A DNA stretch of 34,979 bases from NCBI GenBank assembly GCA_045538305.1, contig JAZSRC010000081.1, positions 1 through 34,979 on the forward strand, given 5' to 3'. The position numbers were made by a program, and so were the translations under genes. Shown here piece by piece: positions 15,505 to 24,934 of this stretch; positions within the stretch are counted from its first letter, which is position 1, and every line of letters starts with the position of its first letter. The notes under the pieces were generated by a model that saw only the letters and a list, made by a program, of their open reading frames with translations, made no database searches and was not told the DNA's origin. Origin of the DNA: SFHK01 sp045538305 (GTDB lineage: Bacteria; Bacillota; Clostridia; Christensenellales; Aristaeellaceae).

Positions 15505-16443
15505 ATGAAGCTCTCTTTGTCATCGGTTTCATTAAACCCCTATATTCAAAGAAATATTTCGCTGAACAGCGCATTTCATGCATTTAAAGCCACGGGCTTT
15601 TCCTATATGGATTATGAAATTACATTCGACGCGCTCGAGAACGACTGGCGTACCTATGCAAAAACCGTAAAAAACGCCCTTGAAGAAAACGGAATTTCTG
15701 CCCCGCAGGGCCACGCCCCCATGCCCAACCACCTGGACCCCAGGGGAATCGATTGTTTCGAGGTATTCAAAAAGGCGCTGGAGTTTGCGAAAATCTCAGG
15801 AATTCCGAAAATTGTCATTCACCCCGGCGCAAGGGAAGGAAATACGCGCGAAGAATTCTTTGATAAAAACATTTCTTTTTTCAAAACCCTGATCCCCGTT
15901 GCCGAAGAAACCGGCGTTGGAGTCATGCTGGAAAACATCGGGAACTATGCCGATCCCTATTATCTTCACACGGGCGCCAACCTTCGCGAGATGGTCGACG
16001 GCGTGGGACACAAGCTGTTTACAGCGTGCTGGGACGTAGGACACGCAAATCTCTATCGGCAGGAGGATGTAAACCAATACGATTCCATCCTCGCGCTTTC
16101 CGATAAGCTGACCGCCCTGCACGTAAACGACAACTGCGGATACTTTACAGAGCCCCACCTGCACGGCAGGATCGACATGCATGTAATGCCCTTTGCATCC
16201 TACTATACGTCTGTCAATTACGATTCATTGATTCAGGGGCTTAAGGATATTGATTATAAGGGCACGTTCAATTTTGAGGTAATCACGCCCGGCTGCGCCG
16301 CGCTTCGCGCTCCCTTCATCTATCAGGGAAAGGAAGTTCGCAAAATCGACATAATGCCGCTGGAAATCTGGCAAACGCTGAACGCCGCGCTTTACTCCAT
16401 GGGCAAATATATGCTCGGCGTGCACGATGTGTTCGAGCAATAA
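15505..16443 (+). CDS. Sugar phosphate isomerase/epimerase-like TIM-barrel protein
   Basis: Cytoplasmic protein of 312 residues in the xylose isomerase-like (AP endonuclease family 2) superfamily. Likely metal ligands are seen at GVMLENIGN (Glu), CWDVGHAN (Asp, His), LHVNDNCG (His) and FNFEVITPG (Glu), in the order expected for the barrel. Members isomerise or epimerise sugars, or act on inositol derivatives. The exact substrate cannot be assigned, and the neighbours do not help. AAGGAGG stands 7 bases before the ATG and a near-consensus promoter lies upstream. The gene appears monocistronic. A short AT hairpin (16484-16499) without T-run follows it. Confidence 0.85.
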   Translation: MKLSLSSVSLNPYIQRNISLNSAFHAFKATGFSYMDYEITFDALENDWRTYAKTVKNALEENGISAPQGHAPMPNHLDPRGIDCFEVFKKALEFAKISGIPKIVIHPGAREGNTREEFFDKNISFFKTLIPVAEETGVGVMLENIGNYADPYYLHTGANLREMVDGVGHKLFTACWDVGHANLYRQEDVNQYDSILALSDKLTALHVNDNCGYFTEPHLHGRIDMHVMPFASYYTSVNYDSLIQGLKDIDYKGTFNFEVITPGCAALRAPFIYQGKEVRKIDIMPLEIWQTLNAALYSMGKYMLGVHDVFEQ

Positions 16444-16540
16444 CATCGCAATTCACATAACAATATCACATCAACTATTGCAGGATTTTCTGCAAAATCA
16501 GAACGCAGTATTTGTTAATATCCTCATTATTGGTCAAATG

Positions 16541-16569
16541 TTGAGCGGTTCACATTCGCCTGCTATAAT
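16541..16569 (+). promoter_or_regulatory. Promoter of the giant LRR protein gene
   Basis: -35 TTGAGC (16541-16546), 17-bp spacer, and perfect TATAAT (16564-16569) preceded by TGC (extended -10). The leader to the ATG at 16599 is about 23 bases. Confidence 0.75.
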
Positions 16570-16598
16570 CTGACCATATATGTAAGGGAGAAATTGCT

Positions 16599-19500
16599 AT
16601 GCAAAGCAGATCTTTATTTCAAACAATATGTTCTTTATTCCTTGTTTTTATTATGATTACATCGCTCTTTGCCACGGCTTATTCAGCTGAGAGCATAGAC
16701 GCAGACAGTGCAGATGATTCCGGTTGGATCTATCGCATCCTGCCGACAGGCGACTGCGAGATTGTTGGTTATGAGGATCGCAATATAAGCAAACTAACCA
16801 TACCCAAAAGCATTGATGGGCACATTGTAACCGCCCTTAGTGAAAATGCATTTGAGAATAATATCGCTCTTACCGATATATTCATACCCTCATCGGTTAT
16901 CTTCATACCCGATACCGCATTCAGTGCGCAGAAAAACCTCGTGATTCGCTCCGCAAACGGAACATGTGCGACCGCTTTTTCCGCCAACGCCGGCTTTATT
17001 AACCTTTGCACCTCCGAATACGATCTCTGGCCCGACATTATTGATCTGTCTGAAATGGACGCAGCGTTTTTTACGCTTACGCAGAATACCGTACAGATTC
17101 AGTTCCCCTATTCAACCCTGATCAAACCCGGCGCAAAGCTGCTGCTTCCCGAAAGCAACTGCTACCCGAATGGCCTTCCGGTAGAGATTCAAGCTGTATC
17201 ATCCCTAACTGAAGCCGCTTCAGCTTCCTACCGTGTGCTGGATTTTACCGAAACACTTGAAAGCTATACTGTATCCAACGTAAATGCAACCGCTGATGTT
17301 GACGGCATTGTTATTCTTGCCGACGGTTTCTCCTATGAGAATCCTGCTCTCCAACCAAAAGGCGCCGTATCCTTTGGCAAAGAGCTTACGTTCAATGTTG
17401 ATTTTGAGCTTGCCAAAGGTAGAAATGTATCCGGCTCCATTTCCTTTACGCCTTCCTACACATTTGATATCGATTATCGGAATTTTTCCATCAAAGAGCT
17501 TTCCTACACAAATAAGACAACCAGTTCCTTCAATCTGAAATTCACGGATTCCACTGATTTATATGAAAACAAACCCTCTGCGGAATCCGTCACATTTGCA
17601 AAGGTTCCCCTGTCAACGCCGACGCTCCTTTCCGTCTGGCTGGAGCTTTCGCTGGTAGTTTCCGTAGAGGGCGAAGTAGCCATCGAAACCTCCATTGTAA
17701 CAACCGAACGATTCACATGGTCGCCCTCCAGCAGCGCAACCACAAGCAAAACAAAAAGCATTGAGGACTTTGCTGCAGATGCAGCGATCGGAGTAAAAGG
17801 TGAGCTTAAGTGTGCAATCGTTGTCAATCTGGGCTTTGCCGGAACCGGATTTAATGTAGATGTGGCGGAAATGTCCGTATCACTGGGCGTTGAAGTAAAG
17901 GTAAAATTTCTTTCCTCCGAAAGCGATTGCAAGGATATTGATGCAGACGCCACGTTCCAGGTAAAAATCAAGGTGGGATTACTCAACACCAAGTGGCCCA
18001 ATGTCGCTCTGGATATCACCCTTTTTTCTCTGAAGTGGGACATTTGGGACAAGCATGTTGAATTCAATCCGTTCAGGATTCTGGATATCTGCACCAAAGA
18101 TATGGTATCCGTAACCCTTTCCGCAGGCGCTCCTTATGCGCCGGATCATCTTCGGATCAAAAAGGGAACCGTCATTACGCAATTAACTGCTCCTTACCGC
18201 AGCGGATATACCTTTACCGGCTGGTATACCGATCAGGACTTCTCAACGCTGTGGGATTTCAATAGCCAGGTGCAGGAATCCATGACTCTTTATGCAGGCT
18301 GGGTGCTTTCACAAAGCGAACCCACCCCCACGCCAATGCCGGTTGTTACTCCATCTCCCGCGCCCATCCCCGATATTGAAGCCCAAAGCGCAGCGGCAAG
18401 CTTAGAGTACCTCAAATACAAACTCACCGACGATGCCGAATGCATCATAACCGGCTATACCGGAAAGCCCGAAACACTAACCATTCCTGCATACATAGAT
18501 GGCTGCCCTGTAACAACCATTTCTTCCAGCGCGTTTTATGGTTTATCCTCCCTTACCTGCGTTGTATTTCCCTCAACCCTCACCACCATTGAAAATCGTG
18601 CCTTTATGAGTTGCACCTCCCTTCAATCAATCAAGCTTCCCTATGGGCTGAAGTATCTGGGCTCACAGGCTTTTCAACATTGTGAAGGATTGGTAGAGGT
18701 TACAATCCCCGGATCCGTTGAAGAAATGGGCTTCAGCATTTTTGCGGATATCGATTCCCTGCAAACCTTATATGTTTCAAACGGCGTCACTGCGCTGGGC
18801 GCAGGTACATGCGATTCCTGTAAAAGTCTATACCGGGTATACCTGCCTTCAACTGTTGAATCCATCGGAAACAACTGCTTTTATAACTGCGACCAACTTG
18901 TTGAAATCGATCTTCCCGAAGGCTTGAAATCCATTGGAACGGAAGCCTTCTGGGATTGCGACGCTCTGGTCCGAGTATCGTTTCCCTTCAGTCTCGAAAG
19001 TATCGAAAGTTCTGCATTTCAGCATTGCAACGCGCTTCATACAGTTCAGTTACAAGGCGCACTGACCAAACTGGGAACGTATGTGTTCTCAAACTGCAGT
19101 CAGCTGATTAGCGTTTCGATATCCTCTGATCTGTCCGAAATTCCAACCCACACCTTCTATAACTGCAGAAACCTGATCAGCGTCGTACTGCCCGATTCTG
19201 TCGTCGAAATCGCATCAAGCGCATTCGAGTCATGCATAGCGCTTTCGTCCGTCCGCATGCCCCAAAGCATTTCATCAATTGGAGACCGGGCATTTGCCGA
19301 ATGCAGCATACTGGAAGAAATCGACTTGCCTGAAGGCCTTTTATCCATTGGCGCTTCCGCATTTGACAGGTGCAGCCGTTTAATTGACATCCGGTTTCCG
19401 TTTACGCTCAGCAGCATCGGTAACTATGCTTTCAACCGTTGCTCAAGTTTACGTACCGTCGAACTGCATGGCGCAATGACCGATCTGGGGAGCTATGCTT

Positions 19501-22500
19501 TTTCATATTGTGACACACTGAAAAGCGTAACATTTAACGGAGCCCCTTCAGTCATTAAGGCATATACATTCACAAACTGTAAGCTGCTTGATGAAGTTCA
19601 TTTGCCCGATACACTGTATGAAATCGGAGAAGGAGCGTTCTATAACTGCGATTCGCTGACGGAGATTTTGCTTCCCGAAGGTCTTTGCATCATCAAATCC
19701 AACGCATTCGCATACTGTTCCGAATTGAAATCGGTAGACTTTCCGTTTAGCCTGACGGAAATCGGCAGCACAGCGTTTACTGAAAATGCAAAGCTTGAAT
19801 CCATAGAGATTCATGGGCGGCTCAGTGAAATGGGGACATATGTGTTTTCGAAATGTACGTCGCTTCAGACTGTGTCCATTACGGCAGAGGGGCTTGAAAT
19901 CCTTCCGGGTTATACTTTCAATACCTGTATCTCGCTAACCAAAGTTCAGTTGCCTTCTGCCATGACAAAAATCGAGGCATACGCTTTTAACGGATGCACG
20001 GTTCTTACTGAGATTTCACTGCCAAAAAGTCTGTTATCAATCGGAAACGGCGCGTTTTATAATTGTAAGGCGCTGTCAGGACTTACTCTGCCCGATGAAT
20101 TAACCAATATCGGACAGTTAGCCTTCTGGAAAAACGAAAGCCTTACAGAAATCGTTCTCCCTTCCTCTGTAACAAGCGTGGGTTCACAGTGCTTTAGCGG
20201 CTGTACGTCAATCACCAATCTATTCATACCCGGAAATCTCCAGGAACTCGGTTATGGCGCGTTCGGCGGATGCACATCCCTCACATCCGTCACCATTCAA
20301 AGAGGGGTAACAGCGCTTCCCGCCAACTGCTTCAGTAATTGTTCTTCTCTCTCCGAAGTCATGCTCCCGGAAACGTTAACAACCCTATCCTCATCGGCGT
20401 TCTACAAGTGCGCCGCTCTGTCAACTATTACGCTGCCTTCATCCATTACTTCTATAGGCTCTTTGGCCTTTTCCGGCTGCTTTTCCTTGAGTGTCGCATA
20501 TGTTTATTCCATGGATTCTTTTGCGTCCGTTCACTTCTCTTCTGCGTATCCCGCTGTACATGTAGCGCTCGTCTCAGATCGTGTAACCGTACAGTTTGAT
20601 ACATGCGGCGGAAGCTATGTGCCTGGGGTATACAGCGCAAGGGGCGCTTTGATAAAGGTTCCTGAAGATCCAATCAAGGATAATTTCACCTTCCGCGGCT
20701 GGTACGAAGACCCACTGTATGAAAGCTTATGGGATTTTGAGTCAGATACCGTACCCGCAGGCGGTCTGATACTTTATGCCGGCTGGGTTTATGAGCCGGA
20801 AGGATTCGCGTATGAAGAAACCGCCGGCGGCCTCATAATACGGGAATATACCGGCGACGATACATACATCGCTATTCCTTCCTATGCTGCCGGTAAGAGC
20901 GTAATCGCAATTGACAAAAACGCGTTTTCGAGCGGCATCACTGAGATATTCATTCCCGCGTCCATCGAATTCATAGATCCATCCGCTTTTCGCTGGGCAG
21001 CAGATTTGACATCCATTACCGTAGATTCCGAAAACATGCATTATTACTCAGCCAACGGCGTTTTGTATACAAAGGATCACGCGCTTATGCATTATCCCCG
21101 CGCAAAGTATTCCCTATCCTTTACACCGGAAGAAGGAACCCTTTCTATCCTGGAGCGCGCGATATACAACGCGGATTATTTGCATGCGCTCGTCATTCCC
21201 GAAACCGTTGAGGTTCTGGAGGAATGCAGTATATATGGCCTTTACGCGCTTGCACGCGTTACTTTCAAAGCTGCTCCTTCAGCAATCGCTCAGGGCAATT
21301 TTATGAACTGTTCTAAAAATCTTCTGATCACGGGACCTGTTGGAGCGACGATTCTGGAAAATTATGCAGACGGATACTATCTGAGTTACAACCTGTACAA
21401 TGCGGTATTTCAGGAAAACGAAACCCTTCTTGGCGCAATCAGCGTTCGTGCAGGAGCGCTATTGGGAATGCCGCCTGTATCCGAAGAAAGCGACAAGAGT
21501 TTCATCGGCTGGGCGAATGTAAACGAAGGCAATCGTTTGTGGAACTTTGAAAGCGACCGTATGCCCGAAAACGACCTTATACTGAACGCTGTTTGGCAGT
21601 ATGATTTTTCCACTTCCTCTGTCAGCAACAGTGACGGCGAACATATCGGCGTACAGCTTGATGCATATACCGGCAACCGTTCTGAGATCCGCGTGCCTGA
21701 AACCATCAATGCAGATTCCGTAGTCTCCATTGCTGATGACTGTTTTCCGGATTCAGGCGTAGTCCTTACCGGCAATAAAGGCAGCATTACCGAAGAATTT
21801 GCAATATCGCATGACATGCGCTTCATCCCGCTTACCTATACCGTAACATTCCACACAAACGGCGGCGTACCCATCGACAGCATCACATTATCCAAAACAG
21901 ATTGCGTTCCCGAACCGAACGCTATCAAGAACGGTTTTACACTTGTTGGATGGTATACGGAAAGCGTGTTTGCCAGAAAATGGAATTTTGCTACCCATAG
22001 AATGCCGGCAGACGACCTTCATCTTTATGCAAGATGGCAGAAAACCAATGCGCTGACGGACGAGATCCCATTCACATTTGAACCTGTACCCGGCGGCCTG
22101 ACCATTACCGGCTATATCGGAAACGACGGGAAAGCTTCCATTCCCGAAACAATTAACGGAATGAGCGTGATTGCCATCGCGCCTTATGCGTTTAAAGACA
22201 ATGATTCCCTGTTTGAAATAACAATTCCGGCAACCGTCAAGACAATCGGCGCCGGCGCTTTCGAAGGAAGTGCGCTGAGCACTGTCACAATGCATCCGGG
22301 TGTAACAGTCATCGAGGCTGGCGCTTTCCAGGATTGCGTATATCTTTCTCATATTGATCTAACGGATACCATTACTGAAATCGGAGCTTATGCATTGTCA
22401 GGCCTCGCATCCCTTACAGAAATCGCGTTGCCAAACGGCGTAGAAACCCTTTCCGAAGGAGTGCTTTCGTCAAACTCCCGGCTGATTCGCGTTTCACTCC

Positions 22501-23798
22501 CTTCAACGCTTACAAAAATCTGTTCACACGCATTTTCCGGTTGTACCCTTTTACCCCAGATCAATTTCGGTGAAAGAGTATCCGATATTGCGCCCGGCGC
22601 ATTTGTGGGCTGCTCCTCCCTTTCTTCCGTGCTTGTATCCGATGATAACGAACGCTATATATCCGTTGACGGCGTTTTGTATTCAAAAGACGGAACAGCT
22701 ATGGTATTATATCCGGAAGGGCGAATCGTCAGTAACTATACAGTACCTGACGGCGTCACGGATGTCCTGGAAAGCGCAATGGCTCGATCGAGCATAGAAG
22801 AGCTTCATTTCCCTGACAGCCTGCAGTGTTTGGGCGTCAACGCGCTTCGCATGAATCTGAAGCTGACAAAGGTTTATGTTCCGCAAGACGCATTCCTTAT
22901 GGAAAACTCGATCCCCATAAACAACCGCGTCACAATAATCGGAACATATAGAAGCGACGCATGGCGCTACGCATCGGAAAACGGCATACGCTTCCTGGAT
23001 TGCGACAGGGATGTTCCTGTAGTTGAAATCCGCACAGCCAATCAGGTTTCATTGTCCGTCGGTTCAGAAGCTGTACTTTCAAGTCTCCTGCTGCCTGTTA
23101 ATACCACCGAAACTACAGTCGTTTGGTCAAGCTCCGATGCATCCGTCGCAAGTGTGAATGAAAACGGCGTCATCCGCGCAAAAAAGATCGGCAATGTCGT
23201 TATCACAGCTACCGCAAGAAACGGAAGCACATCGCTTTGTCTGGTATCGGTCGTAAGTAACAAGAATTTGCCCGTCTCGGTAACGTTTGCAAAAGACACG
23301 GTATTCGCATCTTCAGGCACACAGTTAACGCTTTCAACAGTGATTCTGCCGGAAAACGCTGATCAAAGCTTGTATTTCGAATCTGACAATACCGTCGTTG
23401 CCCTATGCGAAGGAAACAAAATTGTCTGTTCCGCTGAAGGCGATGCAGTAATCACCGCCAGAACGATAAACGGACTTACTGCTTATTGCGTTGTCAGGGT
23501 CAAAGAATTAATCGATACAATAGACTTTATCCTTCCATCGGGGCTCAAGTATATCGAATCCGAAGCATTTATGGAGCTTCCCATGACCTGCGTAAAATGC
23601 CCCGACGGCCTGATATCCATCGGAGCACGCGCCTTCTCCATGTGCCATTCGCTACAGGCAATCATCATTCCCGAAAGCGTAACCTTCATCGATCCAACTG
23701 CATTTGAAGGAGTAACAGAGATAACGATTTATGCGCCCGAGGACAGCGTAGCACACGAATATGCCTTAAGCCATAATATGAATTATCTTCCTTACTGA
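16599..23798 (+). CDS. Giant secreted leucine-rich-repeat (BspA/LRR_5) protein with InlB-B and BIG2 domains
   Basis: A 2399-residue secreted protein. A signal peptide (about residues 1-30, cleaved near AYSAES) is followed by a short LRR_5 stretch, then a beta-rich region (~138-500) that I do not recognise. An InlB-B/Flg_new repeat (~503-570, GYTFTGWYTDQ) and a Pro/Thr linker (574-592) follow. Next come about 29 consecutive 23-residue LRR_5 units (~601-1325, pattern LPxxLxxIGxxAFxxCxxL). Three further InlB-B repeats lie at ~1329-1402, ~1600-1669 and ~1746-1815, separated by more LRRs. Two BIG2-like domains (~2139-2303) and a last LRR segment reach the C-terminus. No LPXTG, SLH or C-terminal membrane helix is seen. 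Such proteins in gut and oral bacteria are tied to adhesion or host/matrix binding. That role is inferred here. AGGGAG precedes the ATG, and the gene is alone between its promoter and a terminator. Confidence 0.92.
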   Translation: MQSRSLFQTICSLFLVFIMITSLFATAYSAESIDADSADDSGWIYRILPTGDCEIVGYEDRNISKLTIPKSIDGHIVTALSENAFENNIALTDIFIPSSVIFIPDTAFSAQKNLVIRSANGTCATAFSANAGFINLCTSEYDLWPDIIDLSEMDAAFFTLTQNTVQIQFPYSTLIKPGAKLLLPESNCYPNGLPVEIQAVSSLTEAASASYRVLDFTETLESYTVSNVNATADVDGIVILADGFSYENPALQPKGAVSFGKELTFNVDFELAKGRNVSGSISFTPSYTFDIDYRNFSIKELSYTNKTTSSFNLKFTDSTDLYENKPSAESVTFAKVPLSTPTLLSVWLELSLVVSVEGEVAIETSIVTTERFTWSPSSSATTSKTKSIEDFAADAAIGVKGELKCAIVVNLGFAGTGFNVDVAEMSVSLGVEVKVKFLSSESDCKDIDADATFQVKIKVGLLNTKWPNVALDITLFSLKWDIWDKHVEFNPFRILDICTKDMVSVTLSAGAPYAPDHLRIKKGTVITQLTAPYRSGYTFTGWYTDQDFSTLWDFNSQVQESMTLYAGWVLSQSEPTPTPMPVVTPSPAPIPDIEAQSAAASLEYLKYKLTDDAECIITGYTGKPETLTIPAYIDGCPVTTISSSAFYGLSSLTCVVFPSTLTTIENRAFMSCTSLQSIKLPYGLKYLGSQAFQHCEGLVEVTIPGSVEEMGFSIFADIDSLQTLYVSNGVTALGAGTCDSCKSLYRVYLPSTVESIGNNCFYNCDQLVEIDLPEGLKSIGTEAFWDCDALVRVSFPFSLESIESSAFQHCNALHTVQLQGALTKLGTYVFSNCSQLISVSISSDLSEIPTHTFYNCRNLISVVLPDSVVEIASSAFESCIALSSVRMPQSISSIGDRAFAECSILEEIDLPEGLLSIGASAFDRCSRLIDIRFPFTLSSIGNYAFNRCSSLRTVELHGAMTDLGSYAFSYCDTLKSVTFNGAPSVIKAYTFTNCKLLDEVHLPDTLYEIGEGAFYNCDSLTEILLPEGLCIIKSNAFAYCSELKSVDFPFSLTEIGSTAFTENAKLESIEIHGRLSEMGTYVFSKCTSLQTVSITAEGLEILPGYTFNTCISLTKVQLPSAMTKIEAYAFNGCTVLTEISLPKSLLSIGNGAFYNCKALSGLTLPDELTNIGQLAFWKNESLTEIVLPSSVTSVGSQCFSGCTSITNLFIPGNLQELGYGAFGGCTSLTSVTIQRGVTALPANCFSNCSSLSEVMLPETLTTLSSSAFYKCAALSTITLPSSITSIGSLAFSGCFSLSVAYVYSMDSFASVHFSSAYPAVHVALVSDRVTVQFDTCGGSYVPGVYSARGALIKVPEDPIKDNFTFRGWYEDPLYESLWDFESDTVPAGGLILYAGWVYEPEGFAYEETAGGLIIREYTGDDTYIAIPSYAAGKSVIAIDKNAFSSGITEIFIPASIEFIDPSAFRWAADLTSITVDSENMHYYSANGVLYTKDHALMHYPRAKYSLSFTPEEGTLSILERAIYNADYLHALVIPETVEVLEECSIYGLYALARVTFKAAPSAIAQGNFMNCSKNLLITGPVGATILENYADGYYLSYNLYNAVFQENETLLGAISVRAGALLGMPPVSEESDKSFIGWANVNEGNRLWNFESDRMPENDLILNAVWQYDFSTSSVSNSDGEHIGVQLDAYTGNRSEIRVPETINADSVVSIADDCFPDSGVVLTGNKGSITEEFAISHDMRFIPLTYTVTFHTNGGVPIDSITLSKTDCVPEPNAIKNGFTLVGWYTESVFARKWNFATHRMPADDLHLYARWQKTNALTDEIPFTFEPVPGGLTITGYIGNDGKASIPETINGMSVIAIAPYAFKDNDSLFEITIPATVKTIGAGAFEGSALSTVTMHPGVTVIEAGAFQDCVYLSHIDLTDTITEIGAYALSGLASLTEIALPNGVETLSEGVLSSNSRLIRVSLPSTLTKICSHAFSGCTLLPQINFGERVSDIAPGAFVGCSSLSSVLVSDDNERYISVDGVLYSKDGTAMVLYPEGRIVSNYTVPDGVTDVLESAMARSSIEELHFPDSLQCLGVNALRMNLKLTKVYVPQDAFLMENSIPINNRVTIIGTYRSDAWRYASENGIRFLDCDRDVPVVEIRTANQVSLSVGSEAVLSSLLLPVNTTETTVVWSSSDASVASVNENGVIRAKKIGNVVITATARNGSTSLCLVSVVSNKNLPVSVTFAKDTVFASSGTQLTLSTVILPENADQSLYFESDNTVVALCEGNKIVCSAEGDAVITARTINGLTAYCVVRVKELIDTIDFILPSGLKYIESEAFMELPMTCVKCPDGLISIGARAFSMCHSLQAIIIPESVTFIDPTAFEGVTEITIYAPEDSVAHEYALSHNMNYLPY

Positions 23799-23801
23799 CA
23801 T

Positions 23802-23850
23802 AAAAGCGCCGCTTTCATTCGCCTGACAGGGCAATGATAGCGGCGCTTTT
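23802..23850. terminator. Bidirectional terminator between the LRR gene and the dehydrogenase gene
   Basis: The 12-bp stem AAAAGCGCCGCT/AGCGGCGCTTTT is extended by TTCATT/AATGAT pairing. T-rich flanks lie on both sides, so it serves the two convergent genes. Confidence 0.85.
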
Positions 23851-23892
23851 ATTACAGTCAAATGTTTATTGCGTCCAAAAACAGTTCAGGCA

Positions 23893-24834
23893 CTATAAAC
23901 CGTTCACAATATTCTCCGGCCTTTTACCGCAAAGCGCGTCTTTAATCTGTTTTGAAAGCGCCCTTGCCATTTCAAAGCGTGTTTCATACGTATTGGAGCC
24001 GATATGCGGTGTCAAAACTACGTTGGACAGTTTTTCAAGGCCCTCCGGAAGGTGCGGTTCGTCCGGATATACGTCAAGCCCGGCGCAGGCCAGCTTGCCG
24101 CTCGCAAGCGCCTCCATAAGCGCCGCGGTATCCACCACCGCGCCTCTTGACGTATTGATCAGTATCGCGCCATCCTTCATGCTGGAAATGGCGTGTTTAT
24201 CGATCAAACCGCGCGTTTCGGTCGTAAGCGGACAATGAAGAGAGATGATATCGGACTGTCTGAAAATCTCATCCAGCGATACCGGTTCGAAAACATCCGC
24301 TGCTGCGCCGCCTCTTCGATAGCCCAATACCCGCATGCCCAGCGCCTTTGCATACAGGGCCGTCTGCGTTCCGATTCGTCCCGCGCCGATAATGCCGAGC
24401 GTACGTCCGTGAAGGGAATGCCCCATGTTTTTTCCGATTCCGAAAAGCGTCTCCGGCTTTTCGTTTCGGAGCCTTGAATTCAATTCGCCAATCCTGCGGC
24501 TTGCAGAAAGCATAAGCCCAATGGCAAGCTGCGCCGTATCCGTCGTAACAGAGTTAGGAATATTGGTAACAAAAACGCCCGCTTCCTTTGCCGCCCGGGT
24601 GTCAATTCCGTCATAACCCGCACCGTAATTGGCAATGATCACAAGCTTCTTTCCCCGTCGGATCACATCACCCGACAGTCGTCCGCAGGCAACGACCGCG
24701 TCAGCTTCCGGAATTCTCTGAAACAGTTCTTCTTCCGTAAACGCGGAAAGCGAATTTGGGATGATTACGGTATCTTCCTTGGAAAACTGAAAGCCTTCAG
24801 CCGGAACGCCATGAGTAACCAGTATAACCGCCAT
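23893..24834 (-). CDS. D-isomer-specific 2-hydroxyacid dehydrogenase
   Basis: NAD(P)-dependent cytoplasmic dehydrogenase of 313 residues, in the glyoxylate/hydroxypyruvate reductase and phosphoglycerate dehydrogenase family. The Rossmann motif is LGIIGAGRIGTQ. The catalytic residues are Arg in NTSRGAVVD, Glu in GLDVYPDEP and His in TPHIGSNT. No ACT domain is present, so a SerA with serine feedback is unlikely. Substrates such as glyoxylate, hydroxypyruvate or a sugar-derived 2-keto acid are possible. An ATG five codons upstream overlaps the GGAGG, so the ATG at 24834 (8-base spacing) is chosen. It lies downstream of the sugar ABC operon on the same strand, behind a hairpin, and may receive some read-through. 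Confidence 0.9.
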   Translation of the reverse strand: MAVILVTHGVPAEGFQFSKEDTVIIPNSLSAFTEEELFQRIPEADAVVACGRLSGDVIRRGKKLVIIANYGAGYDGIDTRAAKEAGVFVTNIPNSVTTDTAQLAIGLMLSASRRIGELNSRLRNEKPETLFGIGKNMGHSLHGRTLGIIGAGRIGTQTALYAKALGMRVLGYRRGGAAADVFEPVSLDEIFRQSDIISLHCPLTTETRGLIDKHAISSMKDGAILINTSRGAVVDTAALMEALASGKLACAGLDVYPDEPHLPEGLEKLSNVVLTPHIGSNTYETRFEMARALSKQIKDALCGKRPENIVNGL

Positions 24835-24897
24835 TGTTCCATCCTCCATTTAATCGGTCAATCTTCTTGATAAAAAAGCGGCAACGCGCAAATGCCA

Positions 24898-24926
24898 AAG
24901 GCGTCCTTCCAACCGGAGGACGCCTT
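24898..24926 (-). terminator. Hairpin after the sugar ABC operon
   Basis: Perfect 10-bp stem AAGGCGTCCT/AGGACGCCTT, 8 bases after the last permease gene. On the minus strand the next bases are not a T-run (TTTTTT comes ~20 bases later), so termination is probably incomplete. Confidence 0.5.
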
Positions 24927-24934
24927 ATAGCGAT

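Noticed and set aside
16484..16499. Terminator after the TIM-barrel isomerase gene
   Set aside because: The AT-rich 6-bp stem GATTTT/AAAATC is weak and no T-run follows it.
18400..20570. Regularly spaced DNA repeats that might suggest a CRISPR or satellite array
   Set aside because: The periodicity (69 bp) is the codon image of 23-residue LRR units in an intact reading frame. The copies are diverged and there are no unique spacers.
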